8,256 nucleotides of DNA from Methanosarcinaceae archaeon. GTDB lineage: Archaea; Halobacteriota; Methanosarcinia; Methanosarcinales; Methanosarcinaceae. The position numbers and the translations under genes were made by a program. Of this stretch, positions 5,715 to 8,256 are shown in pieces. The stretch's first letter is position 1. Every line of letters begins with the position of its first letter. The stretch lies in NCBI GenBank assembly GCA_016926455.1, contig JAFGOO010000052.1, positions 1 through 8,256 on the forward strand, given 5' to 3'. The notes under the pieces were generated by a model, which saw nothing but the letters and a program-made list of their open reading frames with translations, ran no database searches and was not told the origin of the DNA.

Positions 5715-5975
5715 TCATATCAGCACCACCATTTATATCCTCTAATTACTTTGTTAATGTTTTAAAAGGAGTTACAGCAAAACGTATATTTGAAATGTTC
5801 CCTAAATTATGTAAAAAAGATTTTTTTGTAACTTTATTTGTGGTCTTCGAGTTACTGTGTCGGAACACATGGACAGGTATCTACTCAAATAAGAAATACA
5901 TAAACAGTACTTCAAATAAATGAGAACATAAGTCACTTGACGGAATCAAAGAAAACAAGGATTTTTAAAATTTGC
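5715..5975. other. AT-rich intergenic region upstream of tbp
   Basis: No coding sequence, tRNA or IS end was recognised. It holds A/T runs and a small TGTGT-CGGA-ACACA hairpin near 5857-5871. With the tbp leader and the remnant island it makes up the longest gene-poor stretch of the window (5260-6041). Confidence 0.5.
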
Positions 5976-5994
5976 TATATAAAAGTATATATAA
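5976..5994 (+). promoter_or_regulatory. tandem TATA boxes in the tbp promoter
   Basis: TATATAAAA (5976-5984) and TATATATAA (5986-5994) are adjacent good archaeal TATA elements, 48-66 bases upstream of the tbp ATG. They predict alternative starts about 10 nt apart near 6003-6020. A promoter of the gene for the TATA-binding protein itself invites autoregulation, which is inference. AGGA at 6029-6032 is the ribosome site, nine bases from the ATG. Confidence 0.6.
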
Positions 5995-6041
5995 GGAATT
6001 GCGAAATATAACGTTGCTTTAAGTACCAAGGACCAAATAAC

Positions 6042-6593
6042 ATGACAGAGTATAATATTAAGATTGAAAACGTGGTTGCATCAACAAAGCTTGCAGACGA
6101 TTTTGATTTGATTAAAATTGAAGCCGAGTTCGAAGGAGCTGAATATAACAAACAAAAGTTCCCAGGACTCGTATATAGAGTAAACGACCCAAAGGCAGCA
6201 TTTCTAGTTTTCACATCTGGAAAAGTGGTATGCACCGGTGCAAAAAATGTCAATGATGTACATACTGTGATAGAAAATCTTGCAAAGAAACTCAATGATA
6301 TCGGGATTAAAACCATTGAGGATCCTGAAATTACAGTTCAGAACATCGTGGCATCCGCCGACCTTCATGCCGTATTGAATCTGAATGCGATTGCAATTGG
6401 ACTTGGCCTTGAGAATATTGAGTACGAACCTGAACAGTTCCCCGGACTAGTCTACCGTATCACTGAACCAAAGGTAGTTGTGCTTATATTCAGTTCAGGA
6501 AAACTGGTTGTCACTGGCGGTAAATCTCCTAAAGACTGCAACGAAGGCGTTGAAGTCGTGAGGAAGCAACTGGACAGCATGGGACTTTTGTGA
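6042..6593 (+). CDS. tbp: TATA-box-binding protein (TBP)
   Basis: TBP is the archaeal general transcription factor that binds and bends the TATA box and recruits TFB and RNA polymerase. The 183 residues form the two direct repeats of the TBP saddle: IENVVASTKLADDFDL to GTGAKN-type text in about 5-90, and VQNIVASADLHAVLNLNAIA to VVTGGK in about 96-181. The repeats share FPGLVYR (40-46 and 133-139) and F-x-SGK-x-V-x-TG (57-66 and 150-159). Phe40/Phe57 and Phe133/Phe150 are the intercalating pairs. The second repeat is nearer the archaeal consensus than the first. The acidic C-terminal tail of some archaeal TBPs is absent. Methanosarcina species carry several TBP paralogues, so this may be one of a set. 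A glycosyltransferase gene starts 10 nt downstream. Confidence 0.96.
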   Translation: MTEYNIKIENVVASTKLADDFDLIKIEAEFEGAEYNKQKFPGLVYRVNDPKAAFLVFTSGKVVCTGAKNVNDVHTVIENLAKKLNDIGIKTIEDPEITVQNIVASADLHAVLNLNAIAIGLGLENIEYEPEQFPGLVYRITEPKVVVLIFSSGKLVVTGGKSPKDCNEGVEVVRKQLDSMGLL

Positions 6594-6603
6594 ACAGGTT
6601 AGT

Positions 6604-7527
6604 GTGAGTTTTTTGGTAAAAGAAGATGTCTGCATTCTGATACCAACCTTGAATGAGGCTGCAACGATCCAACAGCTGATAAGGGACTTTAAATCAGAAG
6701 GTTTTAGCAATATACTACTAATTGACGGGCACAGTAGCGACAGAACACGTGAACTGGCTGAAGCAGAGGGAGCAAAGGTTGTTGTCCAAAGCGGTAAAGG
6801 AAAGGGTCAGGCACTTCAGGAAGCATTTGATATCATTGAGAGTAATTACATCCTGATGACTGACGGTGATGGGACATATCTTGCAAAGGATTCTCATGCG
6901 ATGCTTGCACCAGTGCTCAATGGTAGTGCAGATCATGTTATCGGAAACAGGTTTGCTAACTATGAACCGACTGCTTTCACACGCTTAAACCTTATAGGAA
7001 ATAAGATACTCAACAAGATATTCGGTTTCGCTTATGGTCAATGGTTGAATGATATTCTCTCTGGCTACAGGGCATTCACACGCAACAAGATAAAATCACT
7101 TGAACTTAATAAAACGGGGTTTGAAATCGAATCAGAGATTACAATTGAGAGTGTAAAAAAAGAGCTAAAAATCGAAGAAGTACCTATAACATATATGTCG
7201 AGACATTCAAAAGGTTCTACTAAACTGAGTCCCTTAAAAGACGGTTTCAAAATCGGAGCGACAATCTATAAATTAGCAAAGATGCATAATCCGTTATTCT
7301 ATTTTGGGATTATCGGTGCTGTGTCTATAATTATTGGTGGCGGTTTTGGGATATATGTTGTGACCGAATGGCTGGATGGTGTGACCCACGTACCTCTGGC
7401 TATCTTAACAACCCTACTTATTATCATCGGATTCGAGATGCTGGTTTTCGGAATGATGAGCAATATGATTGTTTCACTTCATAGGGAAATGATGCATACA
7501 ATCCAGCTGGAAAACAAAAAGAAATAA
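6604..7527 (+). CDS. aglJ: AglJ-like dolichyl-phosphate glycosyltransferase (GT2)
   Basis: AglJ proteins load the first sugar onto dolichyl phosphate for N-glycosylation of S-layer and other surface proteins, at the cytoplasmic face of the membrane. The 307 residues comprise a GT-A domain and a membrane anchor. Seen are VCILIPTLNEAATI (9-22), the nucleotide-binding LLIDGHSSDRT (38-48), SGKGKGQA (63-70), the metal-binding TDGDGT (86-91, with Asp87 and Asp89), IGNRFAN (113-119), LSGYRAFTR (152-160) and EVPITY (192-197). Two hydrophobic segments at about 231-254 and 263-291 follow, then a short basic tail (LENKKK). The order, length and NPLFYFG linker match haloarchaeal AglJ as I remember it. 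The start is GTG at 6604 with AGGT at 6596-6599. The 10-nt gap after tbp implies one transcript. Other DPM1-type mannosyl- or glucosyltransferases are the main alternative; the sugar cannot be read from the sequence. Confidence 0.85.
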   Translation: MSFLVKEDVCILIPTLNEAATIQQLIRDFKSEGFSNILLIDGHSSDRTRELAEAEGAKVVVQSGKGKGQALQEAFDIIESNYILMTDGDGTYLAKDSHAMLAPVLNGSADHVIGNRFANYEPTAFTRLNLIGNKILNKIFGFAYGQWLNDILSGYRAFTRNKIKSLELNKTGFEIESEITIESVKKELKIEEVPITYMSRHSKGSTKLSPLKDGFKIGATIYKLAKMHNPLFYFGIIGAVSIIIGGGFGIYVVTEWLDGVTHVPLAILTTLLIIIGFEMLVFGMMSNMIVSLHREMMHTIQLENKKK

Positions 7528-7607
7528 CTTCAAACAAATCTGGAATAATCTTCTATTGCTGTTGATTTAGAAACCAATTTGTATCCATATATAAAATTGC
7601 TTTATAA

Positions 7608-7615
7608 TTTTTTTT
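7608..7615 (+). terminator. oligo-T tract after tbp-aglJ
   Basis: Eight consecutive T residues lie about 80 bases after the aglJ stop in an AT-rich stretch. Archaeal RNA polymerase terminates at such tracts without needing a hairpin, so this is the likely 3' end of the tbp-aglJ transcript. Confidence 0.5.
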
Positions 7616-7753
7616 CAGTAATAAGACCACCATTTTAAACGGTAGATTAATTACGTCAAATGTCTTATAACATCAAACCACATATAACAATTGTTACCCG
7701 TTAGGCTCCTTATGTCTTGTAACGAATACAATTCTATATCAGTATATGTAAAG

Positions 7754-7783
7754 CCGACTGAGTTATGAATGAAACACAGTCGG
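7754..7783. repeat. hairpin with 7-bp GC-rich stem
   Basis: CCGACTG (7754-7760) and CAGTCGG (7777-7783) pair perfectly around a 16-nt loop, extendable by one G-T pair. The hairpin lies 27 bases beyond the recognisable right end of the tnpB remnant. No oligo-T tract follows on either strand, so a bacterial-style terminator is unlikely. It may be a further IS-end palindrome or a structured RNA element. Apart from this hairpin and the T tract, 7528-7810 shows nothing recognisable. Confidence 0.5.
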
Positions 7784-7810
7784 TCAGGAAATTCCCAATT
7801 TAAATTCTGT

Positions 7811-7856
7811 CTGACGTACTCCAGCGACTAAAGTTCGTGGGGTTCTATGGTTAGCT
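7811..7856 (-). mobile_element. IS605-type right end / omega-RNA scaffold end downstream of tnpB
   Basis: This unit matches 418-463 at 41 of 46 positions and begins five bases after the tnpB stop codon (minus strand). Its hairpin (7821-7827 with 7835-7841) carries an A-G mismatch and a G-T pair, so it is weaker than the left copy. In IS200/IS605 elements the right end, which also encodes the 3' part of the guide RNA, sits here. Confidence 0.65.
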
Positions 7857-7860
7857 GCTT

Positions 7861-8220
7861 TCAAGCCATTGCCACTTTAGGGACATCAGTGTTCCCTTTC
7901 AGCACATCACTTTCTGTACTGAATTGAACTATGTTTGGAGATAATGCAATATTGAAAGCTGAATTAACGTCTGCATGTTCAACGTGTCCGCAATCAAGAC
8001 ACTCAAAGTTTTTACCATTCCTGTTCCCTATATGACAGCACCTACTAAATGTTTGGGAGGTGTATTTTGGGTCGATATAAGCAATAGGTACTCTAGGCAA
8101 CTTGGACTTATATTCTGTCATCTTTTGTAGCTGATAGAAAGACCAACTGTTCAAAGAGTATCGGAATGATCTGGAATGTTTTTTGTTGTTCCGTATGCCT
8201 TTTAGTTCTTCATACATCAT
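7861..8220 (-). pseudogene. tnpB: truncated TnpB, C-terminal RuvC/zinc-ribbon part
   Basis: The 119-residue frame starts MMYEELKGIRNN and is the C-terminal third of a TnpB. It contains the RuvC-II Glu (E4 in YEELKGIR), the helix NSWSFYQLQKM, the YIDPKYTSQT strand, a zinc ribbon and the RuvC-III Asp (D84 in HADVNSAFNIA). The ribbon should read CSRCGH and CLDCGH, but the first Cys is Phe58 and the following Gly is Cys62 (FSRCCH), leaving three of four ligands plus a displaced Cys. A stop (TAA at 8250-8248) lies in frame upstream. The preceding residues do not look like TnpB, so the N-terminal domains and RuvC-I Asp are absent, at least in this frame. A CATATATATATG palindrome (8229-8240) sits just upstream and might serve as a TATA box for the fragment. 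It could be a decaying pseudogene or a gene continuing past the window edge after a frameshift. Confidence 0.8.
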
Positions 8221-8256
8221 ATTTATGACATATATATATGTTTTTGATTAACTAAA

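Noticed and set aside
1..8256. CRISPR array or tRNA/rRNA gene
   Set aside because: No regularly spaced repeats and no T-loop or cloverleaf-compatible segment were found when reading the gaps on both strands.

Overview
The window looks like a chromosomal segment from a methanogenic euryarchaeon, probably of the Methanosarcinales. The evidence is a two-repeat archaeal TBP, a GHMP-type archaeal shikimate kinase, an AglJ-type S-layer N-glycosylation glycosyltransferase, a DtxR-FeoA fusion upstream of feoB, TATA-type promoters with short leaders, and AT-rich gaps scattered with IS200/IS605-type tnpB debris. No genus can be named from the sequence alone.

Layout. (1) 1-463 is transposon debris: an internally deleted tnpB relic (minus strand), then four palindromes or hairpins, two of which resemble the right end or omega-RNA end of IS605-type elements. 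(2) 614-3326 (plus) is an iron module: a TATA element touching a perfect DtxR-type inverted repeat, then a DtxR-FeoA fusion regulator whose 3' end overlaps feoB. (3) 3466-3693 (minus) is a second tnpB relic, from a different subfamily, with two frameshifts; it abuts the purE stop codon. (4) 3694-5259 (minus) is a tight operon in transcription order shikimate kinase, chorismate mutase, purE. (5) 5260-6041 is a long gap holding a GC-richer island with an unidentified coding remnant, followed by the tbp promoter with two TATA boxes. (6) 6042-7527 (plus) is tbp followed 10 nt later by an aglJ-type glycosyltransferase. (7) 7528-8256 is an AT-rich gap with an oligo-T tract and a hairpin, then a truncated tnpB C-terminal domain with its right end; 46 bp of that right end are repeated at 418-463.

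How the genes work together. The regulator senses metal through its DtxR part and probably represses its own promoter and therefore feoB, the ferrous iron transporter; its FeoA domain may act on FeoB directly. Shikimate kinase and chorismate mutase are two steps of aromatic amino acid synthesis, here coupled to a purine enzyme. TBP is a general transcription factor, and its gene appears to be co-transcribed with the enzyme that starts lipid-linked glycan assembly for S-layer glycoproteins.

I found no intact new defence or mobile system. The most unusual content is the collection of tnpB relics from at least three subfamilies, all in one orientation. Two of them carry the same zinc-ribbon Cys-to-Phe change, and one right-end hairpin stands alone without a tnpB. 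Next in interest are the self-contained iron-regulation module and the GC-richer orphan remnant.
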